Notes under the pieces: generated by a model
Database searches by the model: none
Seen by the model: only the letters and a program-made list of their open reading frames with translations
What the model was told of the DNA's origin: nothing
In this document: in pieces, positions 7,464 to 15,060 of the stretch
Layout of the letters: every line of letters begins with the position of its first letter
Position numbering within the stretch: position 1 is the stretch's first letter
Source: Bacillaceae bacterium JMAK1
GTDB taxonomy: Bacteria > Bacillota > Bacilli > Bacillales > Marinococcaceae
NCBI GenBank assembly: GCA_012970285.1
Contig: JIBW01000002.1
Span: 1,240,001 to 1,304,000 of the forward strand
Length of the DNA: 64,000 bases
Reading direction: 5' to 3'
Translations under genes and position numbers: made by a program

Positions 7464-7750
7464 TAGTTAGCCTCCTGTAATTGATTAGATAAGTGCTCTT
7501 CGATGTTAAATACAATCTGGTTATTAGTGTCATTTATCACGATCGTTGCTGTTTGAGAACGATTTACCAAGCCTACTTCAACCGGCATTGTGCAATCGTT
7601 TGAAAAATAACTAGGCTCCTTTTCAAGCTCGTCCTCAGTGAATATTCCTGCTTGATTCAAGTCTCGGGTATAACCCCATGCCCCGGGGCGCCACCAAGTG
7701 TAGTGGTCGCCTACCGAATGTTTTAATGACAAAATATAATATCGTTTCAT
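7463..7750 (-). CDS. Hypothetical phage protein, 95 aa
   Basis: The N-terminal half (MKRYYILSLKHSVGDHYTWWRPGAWGYT) resembles short phage proteins of unknown role that start with RYYILS and contain a Trp-rich loop; the second half is a plain acidic region. It overlaps the Rad50-like gene by one base and has AGGAGG before its ATG. No catalytic motif is visible. Confidence 0.6.
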   Translation of the reverse strand: MKRYYILSLKHSVGDHYTWWRPGAWGYTRDLNQAGIFTEDELEKEPSYFSNDCTMPVEVGLVNRSQTATIVINDTNNQIVFNIEEHLSNQLQEAN

Positions 7751-9774
7751 TAGATCGCCTCCTTGTGTTGCTCGCTAGCATATTCAACGCGTAACTGCTT
7801 GTCCTGTCCTGAAACCGTAAGAGCAATCGTTTGTGCATTGATGTCAAAAAGCTCTGTCACTGCTTCGCTATTGTCGATAAAGATTGGTACGGAAATACCG
7901 TAGTGCTCGGACAGGGTACGAATAATGTCGAGTCCAACGTTGATTCTCGCAGCATTGTTGAGGCCTTTTGAGTAAGGTACGCCTTTATAAAGTGTCTCGC
8001 ACGTTTCCTCAACACCACCATTAACCAATGTTTCAAAGAGTTTAAATGTCGCAAACTCAAACTTGCCGTTGATACGATCTTCAATAATTTGTGTTTTCGT
8101 ACGAGTAAAGTGCTCTGTTAAAAACAGCTGTTCTTCTAATTCCTCGTAGCGATCGGCTAAGTCTCTTTCTTGCACCGTTAGCTCACTAATTCGAGACTTT
8201 CCAGTGTTGCTTTGTTCAAATTTGTAAAGATCGTTCTTAACAGTGCTTAATTTCTCTTTCAGTTCGGTGATTTCAATTTGAACTGCGCTAACAGCATTCT
8301 GGGCACTTTGTTTAAGTTCATCGATCTTACTAATGATCCGGTTCTTCTCAGCGACTTTTTCTTGATAATCAAACGACTCACTAATATCCATCGTTTTTTC
8401 TTGTGCTGTTTTATATTCTGCCTCGAGTGATTGAACCGACTCTAGAGCCTTTTGATACTCAACTTCATCGCTTTCAATAGTCGCTTTTTTGCCTTCAATT
8501 ACTTGCTCAAAACTTTCGATTTGGCTTTTCAAACGCTTGCCTTCTGCCACTACCTCTTCTAGTTGAGAAGCTTTACGTTGATTAAATGCATCTTGTGCAG
8601 TTTGTTTGGCTTGCTGAGCTTTTTCTCTAGCTGCAGCAATTTGATCCTCTGGTAAACTCTGTGCACATGTTGGGCAAACCGTTCCTTCATCGTGGCTATG
8701 ATCGTTCCATGTAAACGAGCGATCGTTTATGGCTTTCCAATCATCTCGTAATCCGTTCGCTTGTTCTGTATAACGAGCAATACTTTGTTCTGCACTAGTG
8801 ATTTCTTGTTGGTGTGAGCGAATTGTTGATTGGATATTATTTGCTTCGAGCTTCTTGCTGTGGATTCGTTCAGACAAATCCGAAACAAGCTTTTGATTGT
8901 GTGTTTGATACTCTGCTTTGATTTCATTAATTTCTGTTTCAATTTCGCTAAGCAAACGCTTCTGCTCAGTCACTTCTGTACCAGAGTTTAAGCGAGTTAC
9001 TTCATCCTGTTTAGAGCCGATCTCTGCTTCTAGCGCTTGCGATTCAGCGTGAAGTTCTTCTTGATCCAAACCGTTCAGATCAGGCAATCCACGGGACACC
9101 TCACTAATCCGCACTGGTATCTTTTGAAGTTCTTCGTTAATGTCTTTTTGCTTCTTCTTAACAATTTCTCTATGCTTGTCCACCGGTCTTTCATCGAGAA
9201 TAGACAATAGTCTTTCAAGCTTCTTGTCAGATGAAATGACCTCTGAGTCATCAATGTCTGCACCGGCAAGCGTTAACAACGTTTCTCGACGTTCTTTCCA
9301 TTTCAATTCCTCATTAAAATACGAAGGAGAAGTTATTAACTTGAAAACATCCTCTGAAATAATGTTGCCAATCTCAGCATCAAATTCTTTCTTCTTAGCC
9401 GGAACGGTGTCTACATAATGGTCAACCGTGTGTCCTGTAAATTCTTTATCTGCTCGACCACGCTTTTTTGTCCACTCTTCGCTGTACACCTTTTTGAGTG
9501 TCTTTACTGCCCCGTCAATTAGCAATACAACTTCCACCTCATGCTCCAGACCGTGTAAGACCTCACCTTTATGATCTAGTGTCTTGATGGCAAACTTGCT
9601 GCTATTCGTTGAATCTTTGCCGAAGAGTAGCCAAAGGAATGCATCGTAAATCGTTGTCTTGCCAGTCGCGTTGTCTCCGAACACCTTTAGATCGGCACCT
9701 TCTGCTTGTAATACAAACGACTTAATACCTTTAAAATTTTTAAGTGACAGTTTAACAATCTGGATCTTTTTCAT
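7750..9774 (-). CDS. Rad50/SbcC-like SMC-type ATPase
   Basis: 674 residues. Walker A GDNATGKT lies at 33-40. Two long coiled coils (about 180-345 and 375-560) flank a CPTC zinc hook at 367-370. The C-terminal ATPase half ends with a degenerate Walker B/D-loop region (PIFIDNSEAV). Rad50/SbcC proteins tether DNA ends and drive the Mre11/SbcD nuclease; no SbcD-like gene is nearby, so it may pair with the MBL-fold protein. Shorter than cellular SbcC (about 1000), as is usual for phage forms. Overlaps the next gene by four bases. Confidence 0.85.
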   Translation of the reverse strand: MKKIQIVKLSLKNFKGIKSFVLQAEGADLKVFGDNATGKTTIYDAFLWLLFGKDSTNSSKFAIKTLDHKGEVLHGLEHEVEVVLLIDGAVKTLKKVYSEEWTKKRGRADKEFTGHTVDHYVDTVPAKKKEFDAEIGNIISEDVFKLITSPSYFNEELKWKERRETLLTLAGADIDDSEVISSDKKLERLLSILDERPVDKHREIVKKKQKDINEELQKIPVRISEVSRGLPDLNGLDQEELHAESQALEAEIGSKQDEVTRLNSGTEVTEQKRLLSEIETEINEIKAEYQTHNQKLVSDLSERIHSKKLEANNIQSTIRSHQQEITSAEQSIARYTEQANGLRDDWKAINDRSFTWNDHSHDEGTVCPTCAQSLPEDQIAAAREKAQQAKQTAQDAFNQRKASQLEEVVAEGKRLKSQIESFEQVIEGKKATIESDEVEYQKALESVQSLEAEYKTAQEKTMDISESFDYQEKVAEKNRIISKIDELKQSAQNAVSAVQIEITELKEKLSTVKNDLYKFEQSNTGKSRISELTVQERDLADRYEELEEQLFLTEHFTRTKTQIIEDRINGKFEFATFKLFETLVNGGVEETCETLYKGVPYSKGLNNAARINVGLDIIRTLSEHYGISVPIFIDNSEAVTELFDINAQTIALTVSGQDKQLRVEYASEQHKEAI

Positions 9775-10073
9775 AGTCCAACAACATCACCTTTCACAAC
9801 GTATTTAAGATACTCTGCTTCGCTAATGACCGTGTACAAGTAAATCCCGTTATAACAGACATTAAATCTGTACTTCAGTTCTGTACCTAAGACGTTTAAA
9901 TGCTCGATTTCATAAGAATCAAATAGTGTAAAAAACGTTTCTGGATCAGCTATGATTTCTAGTTGCTTTGACCATGTATTATAGTGAGCTGAAAAACGAC
10001 CTAGCTCTTTTAACTCCTTGTGTGACTTCTCAAGATCATTTCCTAGTTGCTCCAAACGTTTCAACTTATCCAT
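9771..10073 (-). CDS. Hypothetical phage protein with N-terminal coiled coil, 100 aa
   Basis: The first 30 residues form an amphipathic coiled coil (MDKLKRLEQLGNDLEKSHKE); the remainder is a small alpha/beta domain. ATG start behind GGAGG, and an ATGA-type overlap with the Rad50-like gene that follows, suggest it works with that ATPase. Family not recognised. Confidence 0.6.
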   Translation of the reverse strand: MDKLKRLEQLGNDLEKSHKELKELGRFSAHYNTWSKQLEIIADPETFFTLFDSYEIEHLNVLGTELKYRFNVCYNGIYLYTVISEAEYLKYVVKGDVVGL

Positions 10074-10092
10074 TTGTATCCTCCAATGCTCC

Positions 10093-10190
10093 CATTGCGT
10101 GAATGCTGGGGTTAGGCTACAATGGAGCTATAAATGTTTTGGTTAACCCCTGAGTCGATTTGAGTGCCCGCTCAAACGGCTCTTTTTTGT
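10093..10190 (+). ncRNA. Candidate small RNA between early phage genes
   Basis: On the plus strand, opposite to the surrounding genes, TTGCGT (10093-10098) and TACAAT (10116-10121) are separated by exactly 17 bases. A GC hairpin with an imperfect stem (around 10162-10182) followed by TCTTTTTT lies about 60 bases downstream. The implied RNA would be 60-70 nt and contains only a nine-codon frame. It may be an antisense or untranslated regulator; promoter and terminator are seen, the RNA is inferred. Confidence 0.35.
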
Positions 10191-10321
10191 TTGGCATAAA
10201 CTCTACGAACGAAAGATTCATCAAATGCTAGCTTTGATGCTACTTGCGGAACTCCGCGTTTCTCACCAAGCACTTTGATATGCTGGACGATGTAAAAATT
10301 TAAGTCATTATTCGTAATCAA
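10172..10321 (-). CDS. Small HTH-like protein, 49 aa
   Basis: A TTG start at 10319-10321 follows CTGGAGGTGAGG. The peptide runs LITNNDLNFYIVQHIKVLGE, then KRGVPQVASKLAFDESFVRRVYAKQKR, which has the length and pattern of a single helix-turn-helix (VPQVASKLAFDESFVRRVY). It probably binds DNA as part of early gene control. The stop overlaps the terminator-like hairpin of the opposite-strand candidate RNA. Confidence 0.5.
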   Translation of the reverse strand: MITNNDLNFYIVQHIKVLGEKRGVPQVASKLAFDESFVRRVYAKQKRAV

Positions 10322-10326
10322 CTACC

Positions 10327-10416
10327 TCACCTCCAGATAAAATTAAATGCACCTAATGCCGAAAGGTATGCTATTATTGCCAAAGTGACTAGCACTCCAC
10401 TTTCAATCTTTCTCAT
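10327..10416 (-). CDS. Single-pass membrane micropeptide, 29 aa
   Basis: An ATGA overlap with the stop of the upstream regulator starts a 29-residue peptide: a basic MRK head, a hydrophobic run of about 18 residues (VLVTLAIIAYLSALGAF) and a Trp-Arg end. Its stop codon lies inside the ribosome site of the next small gene. Translational coupling on both sides supports expression. It could be a small membrane effector or merely a coupling ORF. Confidence 0.4.
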   Translation of the reverse strand: MRKIESGVLVTLAIIAYLSALGAFNFIWR

Positions 10417-11069
10417 GAAAGTGGTCCGTTCATGGCAACAAGTTTTTCAATGTGTTCTGTATATACCTTTTCCGATTTGTACGCTTCGTATTGTTCAACG
10501 GACTTTACAACAACACCAGTAGCAATAGATTGTGCAATCCAACGATTACGAACATGCTCTTTTGCTACACCCCAGACATTCTCCGCGACATCTGCGATAC
10601 AATAACTCGCCTGTCTAACATCCAATATCTGTTTTAGTAGACTTTCTACTTCTTCTAATTCAATCTGACTGAACTCCTTGCCTGGACGCTTAGATACCGA
10701 AATCATTTGTAATTGTCGAGCAGCTTCTTCCGCTTCTTTAATTTCATTGACGAAGTTAATTAATTGCGTAGACATGTCAGCCAGTAAGCGCGGATCCGTC
10801 GGCGGTAACGGTGTAAGACCATAAATATATAAGATTTTCTGTTTTGCCAATGAATCATTGACTGCATCACACCAGGCAATCGCTGTTTCTAAGCTCGGGG
10901 GAGTATCACCGTCTTCGATCGCTGTTAATGCACGATAGGATAACCCAAGCTCTCGTGATAACCATTGTTTGGTACGGCGTTCGGGTTGACTTGCTCTATC
11001 ACGAGCAATCCGTAGTATGTCTTTTATCCGTGAAGCTCGATATAATGAGTGACTGTTCGCATTTTTCAT
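10413..11069 (-). CDS. XRE-family phage regulator, 218 aa
   Basis: An HTH lies at about residues 30-60 (KQWLSRELGLSYRALTAIEDGDTPPS), followed by a helical region and a second part (QASYCIADVAENVWGVAKEHVRNRWIAQS) that may be a dimerisation domain. Larger than Cro-type proteins. It is the first large gene of the leftward early operon and may activate or time the replication genes. ATG start at 11067-11069 behind GGAGGCG. No close family recognised. Confidence 0.65.
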   Translation of the reverse strand: MKNANSHSLYRASRIKDILRIARDRASQPERRTKQWLSRELGLSYRALTAIEDGDTPPSLETAIAWCDAVNDSLAKQKILYIYGLTPLPPTDPRLLADMSTQLINFVNEIKEAEEAARQLQMISVSKRPGKEFSQIELEEVESLLKQILDVRQASYCIADVAENVWGVAKEHVRNRWIAQSIATGVVVKSVEQYEAYKSEKVYTEHIEKLVAMNGPLS

Positions 11070-11115
11070 TAATACGTTCGCCTCCGTTTATTCAATTTTG
11101 GTTGATACACTATAC

Positions 11116-11265
11116 TTAGATCGATTCATTGGAAATTGCTTCACGTTCAGCTTGATACTCACCGGACTCAATCTTTTTACGTAAGATTTTCTTAGTAGTG
11201 CTGTACACTCTCGGCATTAATGTGCCGTTTTTGAGTTGTTCACCTTCGATGAGTTTAACTTTCAA
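11116..11265 (-). CDS. Small basic phage protein, 49 aa
   Basis: A TTG start (11263-11265) follows AAGGTGGTGAAG. The peptide is LKVKLIEGEQLKNGTLMPRV then a basic helix (TTKKILRKKIESGEYQAEREA). It could be a nucleic-acid-binding or MerR/excisionase-like short helix protein, but no family is recognised. It lies between the Cro-like gene and the larger regulator, in the same direction. Confidence 0.45.
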   Translation of the reverse strand: MKVKLIEGEQLKNGTLMPRVYSTTKKILRKKIESGEYQAEREAISNESI

Positions 11266-11311
11266 GGACTTCACCACCTTTCGTATTTAAAGCCAATGGA
11301 ACTCACTTCAG

Positions 11312-11554
11312 TTATGCTGAATTACTAGTTTTGATACATTTTTTATCATTGATGTTAAAAAAAATATCAGGGAATAATTCTGTCATATCCTTCGCAAAGA
11401 AATGTACATATTTTAAAATGGTGTTTCTTCCTGGATCTACATCACCTTTTTCAATTTTCCTGACGTAAACTGCTGATATGCCAAGATTATCTGCTAATTC
11501 TTTTTGAGTTTTACCAAGTTCCAATCTTAATTTAATTAGCTGAGTTCTCTCCAT
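11312..11554 (-). CDS. Cro-like XRE repressor, 80 aa
   Basis: A compact HTH (LIKLRLELGKTQKELADNLGISAVYVRKIEKGDVDPG) fills residues 5-45; the tail is short and hydrophobic. It is the first gene of the leftward operon, divergent from the CI-like repressor, so it fits the Cro position. A promoter with TTGACG and TATATT lies upstream, overlapped by two of the four operator copies. ATG start with GAGGTG seven bases upstream. Confidence 0.75.
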   Translation of the reverse strand: MERTQLIKLRLELGKTQKELADNLGISAVYVRKIEKGDVDPGRNTILKYVHFFAKDMTELFPDIFFNINDKKCIKTSNSA

Positions 11555-11572
11555 CTTTACACCTCAATTCTT

Positions 11573-11666
11573 GATACAAAATTTATCTTAACTTAAATAT
11601 AAACGATACAAAATTTATCGTCAACACTTTTTTGATAAAAATTTTATCATAGATACAAATTTTATC
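11573..11666. promoter_or_regulatory. Prophage immunity operators, four palindromic copies
   Basis: Four 15-bp near-palindromes of the form GATAC(A)AAATTTTATC occur at 11573-11587, 11605-11619, 11634-11648 and 11652-11666. Copy 2 fills the spacer of the leftward promoter; copy 1 lies at its start site; copy 4 overlaps the -35 region of the TATAAT at 11677-11682 that faces the repressor gene. The layout is that of a CI/Cro switch. Confidence 0.75.
11596..11624 (-). promoter_or_regulatory. Leftward early prophage promoter
   Basis: Reading the minus strand, TTGACG (11619-11624) and TATATT (11596-11601) are 17 bases apart, close to the sigma-A consensus. An operator occupies the spacer, so repressor binding should block polymerase directly. 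It drives the early operon starting with the Cro-like gene. Confidence 0.65.
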
Positions 11667-11709
11667 GCTCGTTGTTTATAATTGGAGGTGAATAGAGGTG
11701 CTGATCTAT

Positions 11710-12150
11710 ATGCCAAATAAAACCATAGGTCAAAGACTAAAAGATTTACGAGGCAAAAGAACACAAAATGAAGTTTCTATCAAGCTCGGATTATCTCGTG
11801 GTCGTTATGCGCATTATGAAAATGATCGTGTTGAACCGGATATTCCCACTATAAAAAAGTTAGCTTCTTTTTATAACGTGACAACCGACTTCCTTCTAGG
11901 TTATGAAGACTTAGATTCTCATGAAGTAGTTGTTGCAGGAAAAGAAGTTAAGTTAAGCACTGAAGAATATCAAGTCTTTGAAGAAATAAAGAAACATCCA
12001 ATCATGTTTAATGACCTTCAAACAAACACTGAAAAGAAAGTTAAAGAATTGATTCGTATGTGGGAGTATACAAAAAAAGTCCGGGATGATTACGAAGCTG
12101 AGTTAGACCCAGATGATGACGGGATGGGCCCATTACCAGATAGAGATTAG
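11710..12150 (+). CDS. CI-like prophage repressor
   Basis: 146 residues from the ATG at 11710 (PNKTIGQRLKDLRGKRTQ). HTH at about 6-60 (QNEVSIKLGLSRGRYAHYENDRVEPDIPTIKKLASFYNV) followed by TDFLLGYED, the usual end of the domain in Bacillus repressors such as SknR and Xre. The C-terminal half is helical and ends in an acidic DPDDDG tail; no LexA-type peptidase residues are visible, so induction may go through the ImmA-like protein. The GTG at 11698, with GGAGGTG upstream, is an alternative start; TATAAT at 11677 would favour the ATG. Confidence 0.8.
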   Translation: MPNKTIGQRLKDLRGKRTQNEVSIKLGLSRGRYAHYENDRVEPDIPTIKKLASFYNVTTDFLLGYEDLDSHEVVVAGKEVKLSTEEYQVFEEIKKHPIMFNDLQTNTEKKVKELIRMWEYTKKVRDDYEAELDPDDDGMGPLPDRD

Positions 12151-12170
12151 CCGAAAAGGCTTTTCTTTTT
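12149..12170 (+). terminator. Short terminator after repressor gene
   Basis: AGCC-GAAA-AGGCT followed by TTTCTTTTT begins at the repressor stop codon. The stem is short, so read-through into the lipoprotein gene is possible. Confidence 0.5.
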
Positions 12171-12273
12171 AACCTAAAACCGAACAGATATTCCGAACAC
12201 TTATTCCTATTATTTTTTTACTAAAGTATGGGAAAATTTTATATTTAATACTTAATAAGGGAGAGTGAAGGTA

Positions 12274-13311
12274 TTGAGAAAATCAATAGGTACATTGTTA
12301 CTAAGTGCTTTTCTTTTAACTGCATGCGGATCCGATGATGAAATAATTGAGGAAGTATCTGCTGATCAACCTGAATCTAGTGATGCATCCGAAAATGAGG
12401 AACGTTCTAGAGGAATTGATGATTTGTTTAATAAAGATTTAGGTGATCTTGAAGCTCAGGATTGGGACAGTGTTTATATAGCGAAAAGAGATTTTGACCT
12501 TATCTTAAAAGAGATGATTGAGAGCGCTGAAGAACATGACTTGGATATACAGGATATAAAAATGGTTTCTGATGATCATATTGAAGTTATCTATAACTTT
12601 ACAGATGAAGAAGCTATCATGCATGGATTCATTTTGGCGTTTGTTGATGGATTAACCAGATCATTATATCTGAGTTCAGGTTATTACAATGGCGAACAAC
12701 CACTAATAAGTTATTATGATTTAAATGGTGAGCTAATTGGTGAACTTCACGATTTTGCCGATTTTAATGATGAAGATATATCTGATGTAGAAGAAACTAG
12801 TAACAATGTTTTAACTGAAGTAGGTGATTCAATAGAAACAGACGAAGGGACCATTACTTTAAAAAATATAAAAAACACACAAGAGCCTTATAATCATGGA
12901 CAGCTAGAAATCACAATTGAAGATATAAAAGTGTTCGAACGTACAGAAATCCCTGAAACTTATCTAAGTTATGCCCAAGACTTCTCTAATCAACAACTTA
13001 ATGATTCTTACAATTATATACAAGTTGCATATAGTGCTAAAAATAACGATGAGTCTTTAATAAACTGGCGTGGATTTGAAAAAGTAGTATTGAGTAACGG
13101 ACAACAGATTGATGTGTCTTTTGATTCATATAGAGATGGAAGAGAATGGGGTTCTGAATTTTATGGTGGTGTTATCAAGGATGAACATTTCAGTGTGATT
13201 TTTGATGGATCCAGCGAAGACATTGATTTAATTAAATTGGTTTTAAGTGATTCATATGATTCGGACTACAGAACAGTTACAGACTCTACAGAAATTGATT
13301 ATGAGATGTAA
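12274..13311 (+). CDS. Prophage lipoprotein, candidate superinfection-exclusion factor
   Basis: 345 residues from the TTG at 12274 (GGGAG and GAAGG upstream; the GTG at 12265 is too close to the ribosome site). A signal peptide ends in the lipobox LLTAC, followed by a long acidic linker. The second half, from about residue 185 (EVGDSIETDEGTITLKNI), is beta-rich and resembles DUF4352-like extracellular domains. Lipoproteins in the lysogeny module next to the repressor block DNA entry of related phages in some Gram-positive prophages (Ltp-type); that role here is inference from position. Confidence 0.6.
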   Translation: MRKSIGTLLLSAFLLTACGSDDEIIEEVSADQPESSDASENEERSRGIDDLFNKDLGDLEAQDWDSVYIAKRDFDLILKEMIESAEEHDLDIQDIKMVSDDHIEVIYNFTDEEAIMHGFILAFVDGLTRSLYLSSGYYNGEQPLISYYDLNGELIGELHDFADFNDEDISDVEETSNNVLTEVGDSIETDEGTITLKNIKNTQEPYNHGQLEITIEDIKVFERTEIPETYLSYAQDFSNQQLNDSYNYIQVAYSAKNNDESLINWRGFEKVVLSNGQQIDVSFDSYRDGREWGSEFYGGVIKDEHFSVIFDGSSEDIDLIKLVLSDSYDSDYRTVTDSTEIDYEM

Positions 13312-13367
13312 GACTGAATCGACCCTATCGTGAGCTATATAAATAAGTTAAGGGGGGTTGCCCACAA

Positions 13368-13787
13368 GTGAATAATGAGCAATATCTTAAGGAACGTTTA
13401 GAAGACCAAATATCATGGTATGACAACAAGAGTATCAAATCACAGAAAAGATACAAGTCTATAAAGGGTTTTGAAATTATAGTTGCTGCACTCATACCAG
13501 TTGTTGCAATCTTTGAACTAACATGGATAGCAGGGTTAATGGGCGCTTCAATCGCAGTACTAGAAGGAATACTAAACATTAACAAATATCATGAAAATTG
13601 GATTGAATATCGTTCAATCTGTGAAACTTTGAAACATGAGAAATATATGTTTTCTACACTCACTGGTGTATATCGATATTTAGAAGAAGATGATGCTTTT
13701 ATGCTTTTAGTTGAACGTGTAGAAAACATTATTTCAAAAGAAAATGTGAATTGGGCAAACATGAATAGAGAAAAAAAGGAAGGATGA
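13368..13787 (+). CDS. SLATT-family (DUF4231) two-helix membrane protein, candidate defence effector
   Basis: 139 residues, GTG start behind AAGGGGGG. Two adjacent membrane helices lie at about 35-51 and 53-70, followed by a soluble part with W-x-x-Y-R near residue 78 and a helix (ETLKHEKYMFSTLTGVY) ending in the GxY pattern typical of DUF4231/SLATT proteins. The SLATT superfamily has been predicted by comparative genomics to form pores triggered by nucleotide signals in conflict systems. The TIR-like gene follows after six bases. Pore formation is family-based inference. Confidence 0.65.
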   Translation: MNNEQYLKERLEDQISWYDNKSIKSQKRYKSIKGFEIIVAALIPVVAIFELTWIAGLMGASIAVLEGILNINKYHENWIEYRSICETLKHEKYMFSTLTGVYRYLEEDDAFMLLVERVENIISKENVNWANMNREKKEG

Positions 13788-13793
13788 TTTCTA

Positions 13794-14195
13794 ATGACAA
13801 AAGTATTCATTAGCTATGATTATGACGAAGATGCAAATTACAAAAGATTGCTTACTGCGTGGTCAAAAAATGAATCTGATTACTTTAAAGGAATTAGCTT
13901 TGATGATGGGTCAACTGACATTTCAATTAACTCGCATGATGAAGCAGCGATCCGCAGAGCAATATCGCGTCGTCTTAACACATGCGATAAAATTATAGTT
14001 CTTATTGGCAAAGATACGCACAAGAGCAAATGGTGCCGTTGGGAAATTGAAAAAGCTGCTGAATTAGGTCTAAAATTCGTTGCAGTGAAATTGGAAAGTT
14101 CAAACACGACACCTACAGAGTTATATGGAAAAAGTGCCACATGGGCTCATTCGTTTACAAAAGATTCTATAGAGAAAGCAATTAACTCTGCTTAA
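13794..14195 (+). CDS. TIR-like domain protein (MTH538/ThsB type), candidate signal-producing sensor
   Basis: 133 residues, a single domain. Box 1 is [11 protein letters not shown] (residues 3-13); a [12 protein letters not shown] strand follows at 64-75; then [12 protein letters not shown], where Glu84 matches the catalytic glutamate in the W-C-x-x-E helix of TIR NADases. The fold pattern fits the DUF1863/MTH538 family, to which Thoeris ThsB belongs. Such proteins make NAD-derived signals on infection. Together with the SLATT gene it forms a compact two-gene unit; AAGGA precedes the ATG. Activity is inferred. Confidence 0.7.
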   Translation: MTKVFISYDYDEDANYKRLLTAWSKNESDYFKGISFDDGSTDISINSHDEAAIRRAISRRLNTCDKIIVLIGKDTHKSKWCRWEIEKAAELGLKFVAVKLESSNTTPTELYGKSATWAHSFTKDSIEKAINSA

Positions 14196-14397
14196 CCGGT
14201 TCATAAGTTTTTTCAAAAATATCAGGCTTCACTGGATAAGATTCTCCATTAACACCTGTAACAATCCAGTCACCTACATTAGCTTTCATTTTACCCTCCA
14301 AGGTATCTATAGTTCTTTCCTGACTTGTTTGATAAGCACAAACAACAACAGGCTTTTTTCTAAAAAGTTGCTTTTCCTCATGGTGTTGATTTTCCAT
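14182..14397 (-). CDS. PGDYG-type conserved protein, 71 aa
   Basis: The sequence [11 protein letters not shown], then [21 protein letters not shown] and [15 protein letters not shown], matches a short protein family common in phages and bacteria (V..A.Q......T.EG.M....GD.I.TGV.GE.YP.KPDIF..TY). Function unknown. It is convergent with the TIR-like gene and overlaps it by 14 bases. AAGGAGGTG precedes the ATG, and a minus-strand TATAAT at 14422-14427 is a likely -10. Confidence 0.7.
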   Translation of the reverse strand: MENQHHEEKQLFRKKPVVVCAYQTSQERTIDTLEGKMKANVGDWIVTGVNGESYPVKPDIFEKTYEPVKQS

Positions 14398-14489
14398 TTC
14401 TGCACCTCCTTTTTAGACAGTATTATAACACATGGCCTATTTTTGTAGTCATTAGTTTCTAGAGCTTTTACTTCTTAGGGTGTGGTCAA

Positions 14490-15056
14490 TTGCTACTTAG
14501 AGAGAAATTACCAAAAATAAAAGATGTATGGGAAGATCGAGCAAATCAAGTGCTAAAACTTTTCAACTTTTCATTTCCTGATGAAATTGACATGGGAGCA
14601 ATATGCTATAAATTCGGCATCAAGATTAAACCAATGCCATTTGGTGATCCTTCTCTTTCCTACTCGCAAATTACAAGGGGAAGACGTGGGATCATCTATA
14701 TAAAGAGTGGTATGGATCCTATAGATAAAAAGATTGTTCTTGCTGAAGAATTTGCCCATATATACTCTCATACTCAACATCAACTAGAGGTAACAGAAAT
14801 CGATATTAATAAAATTGAATTTCAGGCAAAAAAAATGGCAGCATATTTACTAATGCCAACCAAGCTTTTAGGTGAAGTTTATGTTACCGCTTGTCAATTA
14901 ACAGATGCAGTATTAGTATCTGAGATAGCAGATGAATTTTTAGTGTCAGATGAATTTGCATGTTATCGTCTACAACTTGCTTTTGGTCATCCGGTCCATG
15001 GTATTACTAAGATGCCTGACGGATCCTACAGTACCATTCAAATGTTTAAGGAATAA
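14490..15056 (+). CDS. ImmA/IrrE-family metallopeptidase-like protein
   Basis: 188 residues, TTG start. The helix LAEEFAHIYSH carries EExxH instead of the HExxH zinc motif, and KKMAAYLLMP is the conserved downstream helix of the family. The variant first ligand is common among phage members. ImmA proteins cleave phage repressors and release lysogeny, as shown for ICEBs1; YqaB in skin has the same position. It lies between the cargo genes and the sigK junction, where B. subtilis also has the recombinase gene. Substrate is presumably the repressor at 11.7 kb. Confidence 0.75.
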   Translation: MLLREKLPKIKDVWEDRANQVLKLFNFSFPDEIDMGAICYKFGIKIKPMPFGDPSLSYSQITRGRRGIIYIKSGMDPIDKKIVLAEEFAHIYSHTQHQLEVTEIDINKIEFQAKKMAAYLLMPTKLLGEVYVTACQLTDAVLVSEIADEFLVSDEFACYRLQLAFGHPVHGITKMPDGSYSTIQMFKE

Positions 15057-15060
15057 ATGA

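Noticed and set aside
13312-14195. Full Thoeris system
   Set aside because: There is a ThsB-like TIR protein but no SIR2-SLOG or Macro-type ThsA gene next to it, so I call it a SLATT-TIR pair instead.
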